From the NCBI RefSeq assembly GCF_039543385.1, contig NZ_BAABJQ010000016.1:124001-188000 (forward strand): a stretch of DNA of 64,000 nucleotides, written 5' to 3'. The notes beneath the pieces are model-generated. The model saw nothing but the letters and a program-made list of their open reading frames with translations. It was not told the DNA's origin and made no database searches. How positions within the stretch are numbered: position 1 is the first letter of the stretch; every line of letters begins with the position of its first letter. Shown in pieces: positions 54,683 through 62,456 of the stretch. Origin of the DNA: Rugosimonospora acidiphila. GTDB lineage: Bacteria; Actinomycetota; Actinomycetes; Mycobacteriales; Micromonosporaceae. The position numbers and the translations under genes are program-made.

Positions 54683-55629
54683 GCTCGCGCCCTCCCCAAC
54701 GATTCGCCCAGCAGACCGGTCGGCCGGAACATCAGGATCACGATGAGCAGCACGAACGACACCACCTGATGCCATTCGGTGCCGAACAGGCCCGCGCCCC
54801 AGTTCTCGGCCACGCCCAGCACGAGGCCGCCGAGCAGGGCGCCGCGCAGGTTCCCGATGCCGCCGAGCACCGCGGCGGTGAACGCCGAGATGCCCAGGTT
54901 GAAGCCGGCGTCGTAGCGGGTGTCACCGATCTTCAGCACGTACATCACCGCGGCGATGCCGGCCATCAGGCCGCCGAGCAGGAAGACCAGGGAGATGACC
55001 CGGTTCTTGTTGACGCCCATGAGCGCCGCGCCGTCCGGGTTCTGAGCCACCGCGCGCACACCCCTGCCGAGCCGCGTGCGATTGATGAACACGTCCAACA
55101 CGGCCATCATGACCAGCGCCAGCAGGATGATGAGCAGTTGCAGGTTGGTGATGGTCGTGTTGCCTATGTGGACCACCGTGGCCGGCTTGATCAGCGGCGG
55201 GACCCCGCGCAGGTTGCGGTGGGTGGCCACGCCGACCGCCTCCGAGATGACGGTGGAGGCGCCGATGGCGGTGATGAGGAAGGCCAGCGGTGGGGCGTTA
55301 CGCCGCCGCAGTGGCCGGTACGCGACGAACTCGATGACGACGGCCGTGACGCCGGACATGATGATCGCGGCGATCAGGCCGAGGACCAGGTAGCCCAGGA
55401 CGCTGCCCAGGCCCGGTGTCGCCGAGTTCTGGTTCAGACCGAAAAAGCCCCAGGTGATCAGGGTGGCGTACGTGCCCATCATGAAGACTTCGGAGTGGGC
55501 GAAGTTGATGAGGCGCAGCACGCCGTAGACCAGCGTGTACCCGAGGGCGAAGAGCGCATAGATGGCGCCCTGCGCCAGCCCGGTGATGGTGAGCGGTCCG
55601 AGATTGTGGATCAGACCCGAAAAGTTCAC
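54679..55629 (-). CDS. livH: Branched-chain amino acid ABC transporter permease LivH
   Basis: 316 aa, about eight membrane segments: GLAQGAIYALFALGYTLVYG at the start, RAVAQNPDGAALMGVNKNR as the cytoplasmic EAA-like loop near residue 190, and GIGNLRGALLGGLVLGVAEN near the end. GTG start with GGGAG upstream. A 28-bp palindrome lies between it and the binding-protein gene. Confidence 0.95.
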   Translation of the reverse strand: MNFSGLIHNLGPLTITGLAQGAIYALFALGYTLVYGVLRLINFAHSEVFMMGTYATLITWGFFGLNQNSATPGLGSVLGYLVLGLIAAIIMSGVTAVVIEFVAYRPLRRRNAPPLAFLITAIGASTVISEAVGVATHRNLRGVPPLIKPATVVHIGNTTITNLQLLIILLALVMMAVLDVFINRTRLGRGVRAVAQNPDGAALMGVNKNRVISLVFLLGGLMAGIAAVMYVLKIGDTRYDAGFNLGISAFTAAVLGGIGNLRGALLGGLVLGVAENWGAGLFGTEWHQVVSFVLLIVILMFRPTGLLGESLGRARA

Positions 55630-55656
55630 GCGCGGCTCCCGCTGCGGAAAGGGTGG

Positions 55657-55684
55657 TGCGGCCGGAAGAATTCTTCCGGCCGCA
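55657..55684 (-). promoter_or_regulatory. 28-bp perfect palindrome between the livK-like gene and livH
   Basis: Arms 55657-55670 and 55671-55684 are exact reverse complements centred on AGAATTCT. It sits after the binding-protein gene and before livH on the same transcript. A stem here could attenuate transcription or protect the upstream mRNA so that more binding protein than permease is made. Confidence 0.6.
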
Positions 55685-55723
55685 TTGGTCCACCTAAAGG
55701 AAAAGCTGTTGCCGGGCTAACTG

Positions 55724-56887
55724 TCAGGAGGAAGGAACCTCTTGATCCGGCTGCGGGACACCGTTGGCGTCGACCTTGAAGGCCCAAATCTTGAGCAGGC
55801 TCGGGTCAAGCTCGCCGGTGCTGGTGAACTTGTAGGAGTTGGCCACGCCCTGGTAGTTGACGGTGCTCAGGTACGTGTTCATCTTGGCCGTGGTGGTGTT
55901 GCCGGCGTCGATGCCCTGGAGGAACATGTTCGCCGCGTCGTACGCCACGTCGCTGTAGGTACCGGCGTCAACGCCCCACTTGGCCTTGTACTGGCTGACG
56001 AAGTCGCCGCTGGCCTTGGTGGCCGGCTGCGCGGGCAGGGTCACGACGCTGCCCGCCGCGGCGGCGTTGCCGGCCGCCTTCGCGTAGCCGGGGTCGTTGA
56101 CACCGTCGCCACCGAGCTGGGTGCCCTTCCAGCCAGCCTGGGTCAGCTGCTTACGCAGCAGGCCCGAGTTGGTGTAGTAGCCGCCGTAGAAGAACGCGGT
56201 CGCGCCGCTGGAGACGATCTTCTGCACGGTCGCCGAGAAGTCGGTCTGCTGGCCGTCGGCCCCGGTCTTGTCGGTGCCCACCACCGAACTGCCCAGCTTG
56301 GCCTTGACCTGGTCGGCCAGGCCGGCGCCGTACGCCGACTGGTCGTCGGCCACGAACACCTTCTGCGCCTTCAGCACGTTCGTGATGTAGTTGGCCACCG
56401 CCGGGCCCTGAGCCTGGTCGTTGGCGACCGCGCGGTGGAAGACCTTCCAGCCCTTGGTGGCCAGCGTCGGGTTCGTCGCCGACGGGGTGATCAGCGGGAT
56501 GGCCGCCTGGTCGAAGATGGGGTCCGCGGCAGCGGACTCACCGGAGAAGGCCGGGCCCACGATGCCGAGGATCTTCTTGTTGGTCACCAGGTTCCGCGCG
56601 ACACCGGGGGCGAGCTGCTCGCTGCCCTGCGAGTCGAACTTGTCAATCTTGATGCAGTTGGCGCCGTTCTTCTGGTTGTACTGGTCGATGGCCAGCTCCG
56701 CGCCCTGCTCGATGTTCACGCCGAGGTTGGCCTCCGAGCCGGTGAGCGCGCCGAAGAACGCGATATCGTGGCCGCACTTGCCGCTCGACGAACTGCTGGT
56801 CTTGCTGGTGCTGTTGCACGCCGCCGCGCCGGCGACGAGCGCCAGTACGGCCACGCCTCCCAGCGCACGTACAAGTCCCTGCCTCAA
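55724..56887 (-). CDS. Branched-chain amino acid-binding lipoprotein (LivK-like)
   Basis: 387 aa from TTG 56887. GGAGGAGG lies about 10 nt before this TTG and inside the longer frame from 56920, and the resulting N-terminus (RQGLVRALGGVAVLALVAG then AAAC lipobox) is a normal lipoprotein signal. Type I periplasmic fold: DIAFFGALTGSEANLGVNI, ILGIVGPAFSGESAA, SDVAYDAANMFLQGID. First gene of the transporter run. Confidence 0.93.
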   Translation of the reverse strand: MRQGLVRALGGVAVLALVAGAAACNSTSKTSSSSSGKCGHDIAFFGALTGSEANLGVNIEQGAELAIDQYNQKNGANCIKIDKFDSQGSEQLAPGVARNLVTNKKILGIVGPAFSGESAAADPIFDQAAIPLITPSATNPTLATKGWKVFHRAVANDQAQGPAVANYITNVLKAQKVFVADDQSAYGAGLADQVKAKLGSSVVGTDKTGADGQQTDFSATVQKIVSSGATAFFYGGYYTNSGLLRKQLTQAGWKGTQLGGDGVNDPGYAKAAGNAAAAGSVVTLPAQPATKASGDFVSQYKAKWGVDAGTYSDVAYDAANMFLQGIDAGNTTTAKMNTYLSTVNYQGVANSYKFTSTGELDPSLLKIWAFKVDANGVPQPDQEVPSS

Positions 56888-56958
56888 GGCTTCGAACCCT
56901 CCTCCGTCCAAGGACTCCACGCGCCACGGGGCGCGTCGCCCGAACGTGGTGCGCGAAG

Positions 56959-56980
56959 CCAGATCGCTGTGCCGATCTGG
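56959..56980 (-). promoter_or_regulatory. Leader hairpin upstream of the livK-like gene
   Basis: CCAGATCG (56959-56966) and CGATCTGG (56973-56980) form an 8-bp stem with a 6-nt loop in the probable leader. On the minus strand GATAAC near 56990 with TTACGG upstream may be the promoter. The function of the stem is unknown. Confidence 0.4.
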
Positions 56981-57055
56981 GGCGGGACGTTATCCCACTT
57001 CGCAAACCACCGTAAGGTTCTTTGGCAGCAGTTGACCTAACCGTTACTGACGGTG

Positions 57056-57682
57056 TCAAGCCGGGGATTGACCTGCAACATTGTCGTTACCAGGCGACTC
57101 GGCGATGATCCGGTCCGCGACCTCACGCATCGTCATCCGGTGGTCCATCGCGGTGCGCTGGATCCACTTGAATGCCTGCGGCTCATTCATTCCGTACTGC
57201 GCCATCAGCGCGCCCTTCGCGCGCTCGACAGACTTGCGGGTCTCGAGCCGCTCGTTCAGCGAGGCGATCTCAGATTCAAGGACGGCCATCTCCGCGAACC
57301 GGGACAGGGCGATCTCGATGGCGGGCACCAGGTCGCTCTTCTGGAACGGCTTGACCAGGTACGCCATGGCGCCGGCGGCGCGGGCCCGGTCGACCAGTTC
57401 GCGCTGGCTGAAGGCGGTAAGGATGATCACGGGGGCGATCTTGGCGCCGGCGATCTTCTCGGCGGCGGCCAGCCCGTCCATGATCGGCATCTTGATGTCG
57501 AGGATCACAAGGTCGGGCTTGAGCTCCTCGGCGAGCCGGACCGCGGTCTCCCCGTCACCCGCCTCGCCGACGACGTCGTAGGACTCCTCGGCGAGCATCT
57601 CGGCGAGGTCAAGCCGGATCAGCGCCTCGTCCTCGGCGATGAGTACCCGTCGGCGTGGACCGCCGTCCTGCGTCCCGGTCAA
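57056..57682 (-). CDS. pdtaR: ANTAR-domain response regulator PdtaR
   Basis: 208 aa. Receiver domain (residues 10-130): RRVLIAEDEALIRLDLAEML with the acidic pair, phospho-acceptor D in DLVILDIKMP, T in IILTAFSQ, K in YLVKPFQK. Coiled linker, then ANTAR RNA-binding domain (residues 145-200, ETRKSVERAKGALMAQYGM, AFKWIQRTAMDHR). It antiterminates target mRNAs when phosphorylated, partner of a PdtaS-type kinase in mycobacteria; no kinase gene is next to it. The start reads TTG. Confidence 0.95.
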   Translation of the reverse strand: MTGTQDGGPRRRVLIAEDEALIRLDLAEMLAEESYDVVGEAGDGETAVRLAEELKPDLVILDIKMPIMDGLAAAEKIAGAKIAPVIILTAFSQRELVDRARAAGAMAYLVKPFQKSDLVPAIEIALSRFAEMAVLESEIASLNERLETRKSVERAKGALMAQYGMNEPQAFKWIQRTAMDHRMTMREVADRIIAESPGNDNVAGQSPA

Positions 57683-57750
57683 CTGCTCCTACCCCCACCG
57701 TTCGATCTCAACACGCCGACTGCGGATACCGTCGGCACTAGCGTAGTGGG

Positions 57751-57756
57751 TAGGCT
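57751..57756 (+). promoter_or_regulatory. -10 box TAGGCT for tRNA-Leu
   Basis: TAGGCT, 12 nt before the mature tRNA 5' end at 57769. The same hexamer is used before polA, coaE and the DUF885 gene. Confidence 0.5.
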
Positions 57757-57768
57757 AGACCGGCTCGC

Positions 57769-57841
57769 GCCCCTGTAGACCAACGGCAGAGTCAGTGGAC
57801 TCAAAATCCATACAGTGTGGGTTCGAATCCCACCGGGGGCA
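57769..57841 (+). tRNA. leuV: tRNA-Leu (CAA anticodon) with short variable arm
   Basis: 73 nt. Acceptor GCCCCTG (57769-57775) pairs with CGGGGGC (57834-57840), discriminator A. Anticodon stem GTGGA/TCCAT encloses CTCAAAA, so the anticodon is CAA (codon UUG). The T arm is GTGGG-TTCGAAT-CCCAC. The variable region is only about 5 nt, not the long class II arm of ordinary tRNA-Leu. CCA is not encoded. I recall that M. tuberculosis leuV, also 73 nt, has the same feature near pdtaR. Confidence 0.88.
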
Positions 57842-58004
57842 CGCCACAGATCCTCAACGGCGCAGCGCGATCGGATGGTCACCCGACGTATTCGGCGGGT
57901 GCCAGCTGGCCCTGGCGGGACGCGCCGAAGGCTTGAACCGGAAGCGCGGGTTCGAGCCCTGCCGGGGGCACACCAAGGACCCGCAAAATCGCAGCGTGGT
58001 CGGT
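57815..58004. repeat. Diverged direct repeat of the tRNA 3' end and flank
   Basis: The tRNA 3' half and its flank (57816-57877, GTGGGTTCGAATCCCACCGG on) is repeated with mismatches at 57947-58004 (GCGGGTTCGAGCCCTGCCGG on), both continuing GGGGCACrCC and then GCGCAGCG/TCGCAGCG words. The second copy has a T arm and 3' acceptor half but no 5' half. This resembles an old integration footprint or partial duplication. Confidence 0.6.
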
Positions 58005-58332
58005 AGGCAACTGACCGTAACTGCGACCTACCCGCTCAAGTGATCTCCGTCGTGGTGGCACCGGCTCCGGCCGATGCGACCACGGCTGCCAGCCAACCGG
58101 GGCAGCCCGACTGCAGACGCTTCGAACACCCGTTGCGGCGCGGATCTTCCGAGCACCGCAGGTGCGCTTTCGCGGACCCAAAGATCTTGTCTACAGCCTG
58201 CGCCCATCGGGCAGCCGTGGCACGTGCCTGGACGTCTCTTGCAGGCATCGCCGCCGACGCCATTCCCTAGTTTGCCGTGCCCGAAGCCATTTCACGCCGA
58301 GATCGAGCCGTGGGCTGTCGGGCCTGGCGGGC
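58005..58332. other. Gene-less junk between tRNA repeat and broken gene
   Basis: Frames of about 75 aa exist on both strands, but neither shows motifs, RBS or compositional support. Probably decayed sequence at the edge of an acquired region. Confidence 0.4.
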
Positions 58333-58587
58333 ATGAGCTGGCTCATGGACGATGCTCTGGTGGTTCTGGGTCAGGAGTTCGAGGCCCGCGAGGGCAGCTT
58401 CCAGCATTGGCCGCGCCCAGAGCTTGTGTGGGACCGAGATGCGTTCACTCGGTTGGAACGCGCGATGCGGGCGGTTTGCGAGCGCGCGCAGGACGACGAC
58501 ACGCTGGAGCGATGGATGGCCGAGGAGTTCCACTACGTTCCCCGGTTCGTGCGGGACTGGACCACGCACCCCAACTTTCCACGGCCA
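58333..58587 (+). pseudogene. N-terminal fragment of a conserved hypothetical gene, cut by an IS fragment
   Basis: About 85 codons from ATG 58333 read as a natural soluble protein (MDDALVVLGQEFEAREGSF, ERWMAEEFHYVPRFVRDWTT, HPNFPRP). Small proteins with this pattern are common in actinomycetes and normally continue with a further 30 or so residues. Here the frame runs into antisense transposase sequence at about 58588, so the C-terminus is lost. Confidence 0.6.
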
Positions 58588-58967
58588 GGCGCCGCCTGGC
58601 GGTTCGCTTTGCAGGTCTCCACGAGTGCGGACGCCGGCCGCGTGCTGGTGCGCCCGAACGATCGTGGAGTCCACGCTCACGTCCCATGCGATCAGCCCGT
58701 CGGCGTCCGCGCGGACTTGCAACCCGAGCACTACCGTGCGCCAGACTCCGGCTCGCTGCCACCGCCGGAACAAGCCGTAGACCGTCTGCCATGGCCCGTA
58801 CAGTGCGGGAACGTCCCGCCACGGCGCACCGACCCGGACCCGCCACCGAATCCCGTCAATCAGCTGTCGTTTCGTCCACTTAGCCGGCCGGCCTGACTTT
58901 TTTCCCCTGGGCAGCAACGGTTCCAGTACCGCCACTGCGCGTCGGTCAGGTCGAACCGCCTCGTCAC
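58588..58967 (-). pseudogene. IS5-family transposase fragment (DUF4096 N-terminal part)
   Basis: The minus strand reads FDLTDAQW, then in another frame VLEPLLPRGKKSGRP, WTKRQLIDGIRWRVRVGAPW, VPALYGPWQTVYGLFRRWQR and WDVSVDSTIVRAHQHAAG, the N-terminal third of an IS5-group transposase with the first catalytic Asp. One base is missing near 58936 (TGG-CGGTAC), which breaks the frame between FDLTDAQW and the rest, and the gene stops abruptly at about 58588. Inactive. Confidence 0.8.
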
Positions 58968-58981
58968 CAGTGTGGTGGCCA

Positions 58982-59036
58982 CGAGGTCTCCGGGTACAGG
59001 TTCTTCTTGGTCGATGAACCTCTACCGGAGACCTCG
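58982..59036. mobile_element. Terminal inverted-repeat pair left by IS5-type elements
   Basis: CGAGGTCTCCGG (58982-58993) and CCGGAGACCTCG (59025-59036) are perfect 12-bp inverted repeats around 31 bp, just upstream of the transposase fragment. One is likely an element end; the pair may mark two elements or a rearranged end. Confidence 0.55.
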
Positions 59037-59101
59037 CTGTCTATCTATCCACGACACGCCGTGATCTCACGAAGCCGCAGCTCCTCACTCTGAAACACGC
59101 G

Positions 59102-60796
59102 CTAGCCCGCGACTGCGGTTCGGTGCTGCAGGCCGAGTCGCTGGCAGAAGTCTTGCAGCCGGGGCTCGCCGTCGCCGTGTACGGCGGTCGCCAGGCCCGA
59201 GTAGAAGTCGGCCAGGCCGTCGGGACCCAGGCGCTGGAACAGACTGAGCACGTCGTCGAGGGTGCGCGGATAGAAAAGCTCCTCGGACACCGCCGCGATC
59301 TTGCGAGTGTAAATGTCCTCGACCACCAGGCTGACGTTATCCATAGCCGCTTGAAGGTCCATTCCGCGGTGCTCCCAGTACATGCCCCACGGAACCGTCA
59401 CCGACTCACGGAATGTGCAGTGTCTCCACATGGTCACCTTGCGCGACGACGGCTTCTCGACATCGATCTCGAAGCGCTCGATGCGATCGGGCATCATGAT
59501 CGGCACCCGGGTATCCTCGCTCACATCGGGGAACCAGGGGTGAATGGACACCAGCGTGGGGGGCGAGTCCCGCAGGAACTGCCGCGTTTGGGCGAACATC
59601 TCCGGAGTCTCGCCGGGGAACCCGGAAATGAAGAGACCGAAGGTGAGAATTCCGACTTTTCGAGCGTTCGCGACGGCGCGCGCGTTGTGCTCTACGGAAC
59701 ACTTCTTGTTCATGAACTGCAGGACTTCGTCCGAGCCAGACTCGAGGCCCACGTAGACGTACTCGCAGCCGCCTTCGCGCATGCGTTCCGCGAACTCCTG
59801 CTTCGCCAGGTCGTTGGCGCGCGCGTAGCATCCCCAGCGCAATTTATTGTTCAGACCCGATTCGATCATCAGGTCACAGACCTCGAGCAGACGCCTGGGC
59901 GGCACCGTGAACAGCGAGTCGAGACACATGATGTCCGTGACGCCCATGGTCTCGTGCATCATCTGCCAATCCTCGAAGATCCGTTGCGCGCTCTTGTACC
60001 GGAACTTCTTGTTGCCCATCAAGAACGGATAATCACAGAACTCGCAGCGATATGGACACCCGCGGACACTCTCGTAGAGCACGCGTCCGCCCCCCATGTC
60101 CGACATGTTCGTGAAGTCGGGCAAGGGAAGCTCGTCGAGGTTGAGAAGGCCTGTGATTTCCGGGGTACGGCACAAGTCGCCATCGGCACGCCAGGTGAGT
60201 CCGGGCACTGTCTGCAGGTCGATGTCTTGCCCCTGGGCGTGTTGCAGCAGAAGCCGGAACCGGCCTTCGGCCTCGGTGCGCAACAGGTAGTCGAAACGCG
60301 CGCTCTCAAGGGCGCCGTGGTTGACCTTGGAGGCGCCCGGGCCGCCGACGAACATCTTGGCGGAAGCCGGGACACGCAGCGCCTGCAGCACCGCCAACAG
60401 GTACGTCGACGGCACGTAGGTGGTGCTGAAGGCGACGAGATTGTAGTCGTCGTAGAGCTTCGGATCGGTTAGCTGCCAACGGGAGTCCAGAATCTCCTCG
60501 AGCGCGACGACGTCCGAATCGATACCAAGGTCGGCAGCTTCGTTCTGCAGGATCAGCTCGGCCAGACCTGTGACCTTGTCCTGGGAGGCGCGGTGCTGGT
60601 GGATCGGGGTGCCCTTGAAGGGGAAATAGGGTTCGGCGAGATCGAGCCAGAAGTTGTCTGCTGGGTCTGAGCTGTTGATGCCCCCACCCTGCGAGTCCAA
60701 TTTGCGCAGGAGGTTCCGCAGAAGGAGGTCGTGTTCAGCCTGAACGCTCTTGTACGGCGCGACCGTTCCCCCGATGATCAAGAGCTTGTCGTTCAC
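59102..60796 (-). CDS. B12-binding-domain radical SAM enzyme
   Basis: 564 aa from GTG 60796, which has AAGGG 7 nt upstream (an upstream in-frame GTG at 60811 lacks one). Residues 105-190 look like a cobalamin-binding Rossmann domain (YNLVAFSTTYVPSTYLLAVL, MFVGGPGASK). Residues 235-440 hold the radical SAM core with the cluster motif CPYRCEFC near residue 245 and GFPGET near residue 390. The 110-residue C-terminus (WRHCTFRESVTVPWGMYWEH) is unassigned. B12 radical SAM enzymes often methylate unactivated carbons in natural products. Codon use is less GC-biased than in the core genes, suggesting transfer. Confidence 0.88.
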   Translation of the reverse strand: MNDKLLIIGGTVAPYKSVQAEHDLLLRNLLRKLDSQGGGINSSDPADNFWLDLAEPYFPFKGTPIHQHRASQDKVTGLAELILQNEAADLGIDSDVVALEEILDSRWQLTDPKLYDDYNLVAFSTTYVPSTYLLAVLQALRVPASAKMFVGGPGASKVNHGALESARFDYLLRTEAEGRFRLLLQHAQGQDIDLQTVPGLTWRADGDLCRTPEITGLLNLDELPLPDFTNMSDMGGGRVLYESVRGCPYRCEFCDYPFLMGNKKFRYKSAQRIFEDWQMMHETMGVTDIMCLDSLFTVPPRRLLEVCDLMIESGLNNKLRWGCYARANDLAKQEFAERMREGGCEYVYVGLESGSDEVLQFMNKKCSVEHNARAVANARKVGILTFGLFISGFPGETPEMFAQTRQFLRDSPPTLVSIHPWFPDVSEDTRVPIMMPDRIERFEIDVEKPSSRKVTMWRHCTFRESVTVPWGMYWEHRGMDLQAAMDNVSLVVEDIYTRKIAAVSEELFYPRTLDDVLSLFQRLGPDGLADFYSGLATAVHGDGEPRLQDFCQRLGLQHRTAVAG

Positions 60797-60844
60797 ATTG
60801 AGGCCCTTCACATCCTGGCTGTCGGTTCACGGCCTGGCCGTCGG

Positions 60845-60940
60845 TCACGATGAGGAGCAGCAACAGCAGTCGGTGCAGCTGCGGCAGTAGCGTGTGCACC
60901 ACGACCCTCCGCCGTTCCCGTCACCGTATCCAGACCTCAC
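60845..60940 (-). CDS. Candidate Cys-rich RiPP precursor peptide (tentative)
   Basis: A 31-codon minus-strand frame from GTG 60940 to a stop 48 nt before the radical SAM start reads a Gly-rich stretch (GYGDGNGGGS) then WCTRYCRSCTDCCCCSSS. Seven Cys in 16 residues after a Gly linker, placed directly before a modifying enzyme, is RiPP-like. The frame stays open to an ATG at 61024 (59 codons). Against it: no good RBS, part of the Cys run comes from a GCT/TGC-type triplet repeat, and an overlapping frame from GTG 60899 has a better RBS (GGAGGG at complement 60905-60910) and encodes a Leu run. Speculative. Confidence 0.28.
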   Translation of the reverse strand: MRSGYGDGNGGGSWCTRYCRSCTDCCCCSSS

Positions 60941-61040
60941 GGCACGCCAGCGGGGACGTAATCGCGGTGCGCGCCTACGTAGGACAAACGGAATCCCACA
61001 AAACCGAGATGCGTAATGCACCATTGCAGTTTGTTGTGTC

Positions 61041-61070
61041 TTGCCCGAACCTTATTCGCCAACCTATCGT
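61041..61070 (+). promoter_or_regulatory. Promoter candidate of the P450-methyltransferase operon
   Basis: TTGCCC (61041-61046), 18-bp spacer, TATCGT (61065-61070) in an AT-richer gap, giving a leader of about 48 nt before the P450 start at 61125. Confidence 0.45.
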
Positions 61071-61124
61071 GACGATCGATTGGAAGGGGTGCCGCGGCGT
61101 GATTTCGAATTTCAGGGGTTACCT

Positions 61125-62456
61125 GTGTTGAGTGACGCGGCTTGGCCACCCGGGCCGCCCGACCCGATCGATCACATCGCCATGCGTCGCGATCCGCTGA
61201 GCTTCGTAACATCACTATCGCCGGAGTACGGCGACATCACCTCGCACGTTGTCGCCGGGGAACGCATGGTCATGCTCCACCACCCCGATCACGTCGGCCA
61301 CGTGCTCCGCGACCGTGCCGCTTCCTACACCAAGGAGGGCACGGTGGACGTCAAGATGCTGCGACCCCTGCTCGGCAACGGTTTGCTCACCAGTTCCGGG
61401 GAGGCGTGGGCATGGCAGCGCAAGGCATACGCGCCGGCGTTCCGGCCCGCACGCGTTACGGCGTACGACGCCGCGGTGACGGCCGCGACGTCAGAGGTGC
61501 TGCTGCCCCGTTTCCACGCTGCGGCCCGGGACGAGCAAACCGTCCGCGTGGATCACCTCCTCACCTCGCTCACGCTCTCGGTGCTGTTGCGCGTCGTCCA
61601 GGGCGCCGACATAGGGGACGTCGGCGCGGGGTTCGGCCGCGCTGTCGACGACGTCAACGAGTTCATGAGTCTCATGGACCCGATGGCCGATGGTGTGGAG
61701 GCTGCGCGGCGACGCTGGATCGCGTTCCAGAAGGCACGGGCGCTGCTGCGGATGGTGGCGACGAGCCTGATCGCCACTCGCCGCGGCCGCACCACCTCCG
61801 AGGACGACCTGCTCGCCCGCGTCCTGATCGACCAACACATCGGCAGCGACGAGGAGCTTCGCGATCAGGTGCTCACACTCGTCATGGCGGGCCACGAGAC
61901 CACCGCGAAATCACTCACGTGGGCGCTTTACCTGCTCAATCGGCACCCCGTCGAGCGGGCGAGACTCGAAGAAGAGGTCGACAGTGTGCTCGAGGGACGC
62001 ACACCCACAGCGGCCGACGTGTTGAGTCTCGCCCGGTGCCAGCACGTCGTCGAAGAAGCGATGCGCCTCTATCCCCCGGTGTGGACTATGACGCGCCGAG
62101 CCACGGACGAGGACGAGATCGCGGGTTTCCGCATACCTTCCGGCACGTTCGTCTCCTTCAGCCAATGGGAGATCCACCGCGACCCACGCTGGCACGACGA
62201 ACCGACAGACTTCGTCCCCGATCGATTCGAGGACGGGCGGCGATCGGCGATGCACCCGTTTGCGTACTTCCCTTTCGGTGGGGGACAGCGCATCTGCATC
62301 GGGCAGCACCTTGCCCTGATGGAGGCGACCCTCGTGCTCGCGATGACCGTGCAGCGGTTCCGGGTCGCGGTCGCCACCGACGCAGTGATCGAGCCGGAGG
62401 CGCTCGTCACACTTCGACCCGTCAACGGCCTGCCGTGCACGGTGAGCGAGCGATGA
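61125..62456 (+). CDS. Cytochrome P450 (CYP4/CYP102-like branch)
   Basis: 443 aa from GTG 61125 (AGGGG 6 nt upstream; TTG 61128 is also possible). I-helix AGHETTAKSLTWALYLL near residue 250, ExxR in EEAMRLYPPVW near residue 310, heme-binding FGGGQRICIG near residue 384 with the axial Cys. The ETT I-helix and RICIGQHLALME loop place it with the fatty-acid-hydroxylase-like bacterial P450s rather than the CYP107 type common in antibiotic clusters. No ferredoxin or reductase gene is nearby. Stop overlaps the methyltransferase start (ATGA). Confidence 0.93.
   Translation: MLSDAAWPPGPPDPIDHIAMRRDPLSFVTSLSPEYGDITSHVVAGERMVMLHHPDHVGHVLRDRAASYTKEGTVDVKMLRPLLGNGLLTSSGEAWAWQRKAYAPAFRPARVTAYDAAVTAATSEVLLPRFHAAARDEQTVRVDHLLTSLTLSVLLRVVQGADIGDVGAGFGRAVDDVNEFMSLMDPMADGVEAARRRWIAFQKARALLRMVATSLIATRRGRTTSEDDLLARVLIDQHIGSDEELRDQVLTLVMAGHETTAKSLTWALYLLNRHPVERARLEEEVDSVLEGRTPTAADVLSLARCQHVVEEAMRLYPPVWTMTRRATDEDEIAGFRIPSGTFVSFSQWEIHRDPRWHDEPTDFVPDRFEDGRRSAMHPFAYFPFGGGQRICIGQHLALMEATLVLAMTVQRFRVAVATDAVIEPEALVTLRPVNGLPCTVSER

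Noticed and set aside
60740..60899. 53-codon minus-strand frame with a Leu run, RBS GGAGGG
   Set aside because: Runs through the radical SAM start and loses any natural composition after the Leu stretch. Kept only as a competitor to the Cys-rich frame.
60850..61131. 93-codon plus-strand frame with Ser/Cys-rich start
   Set aside because: Overlaps the P450 start, has no RBS, and its Ser/Cys richness comes from the same triplet repeat on the opposite strand.
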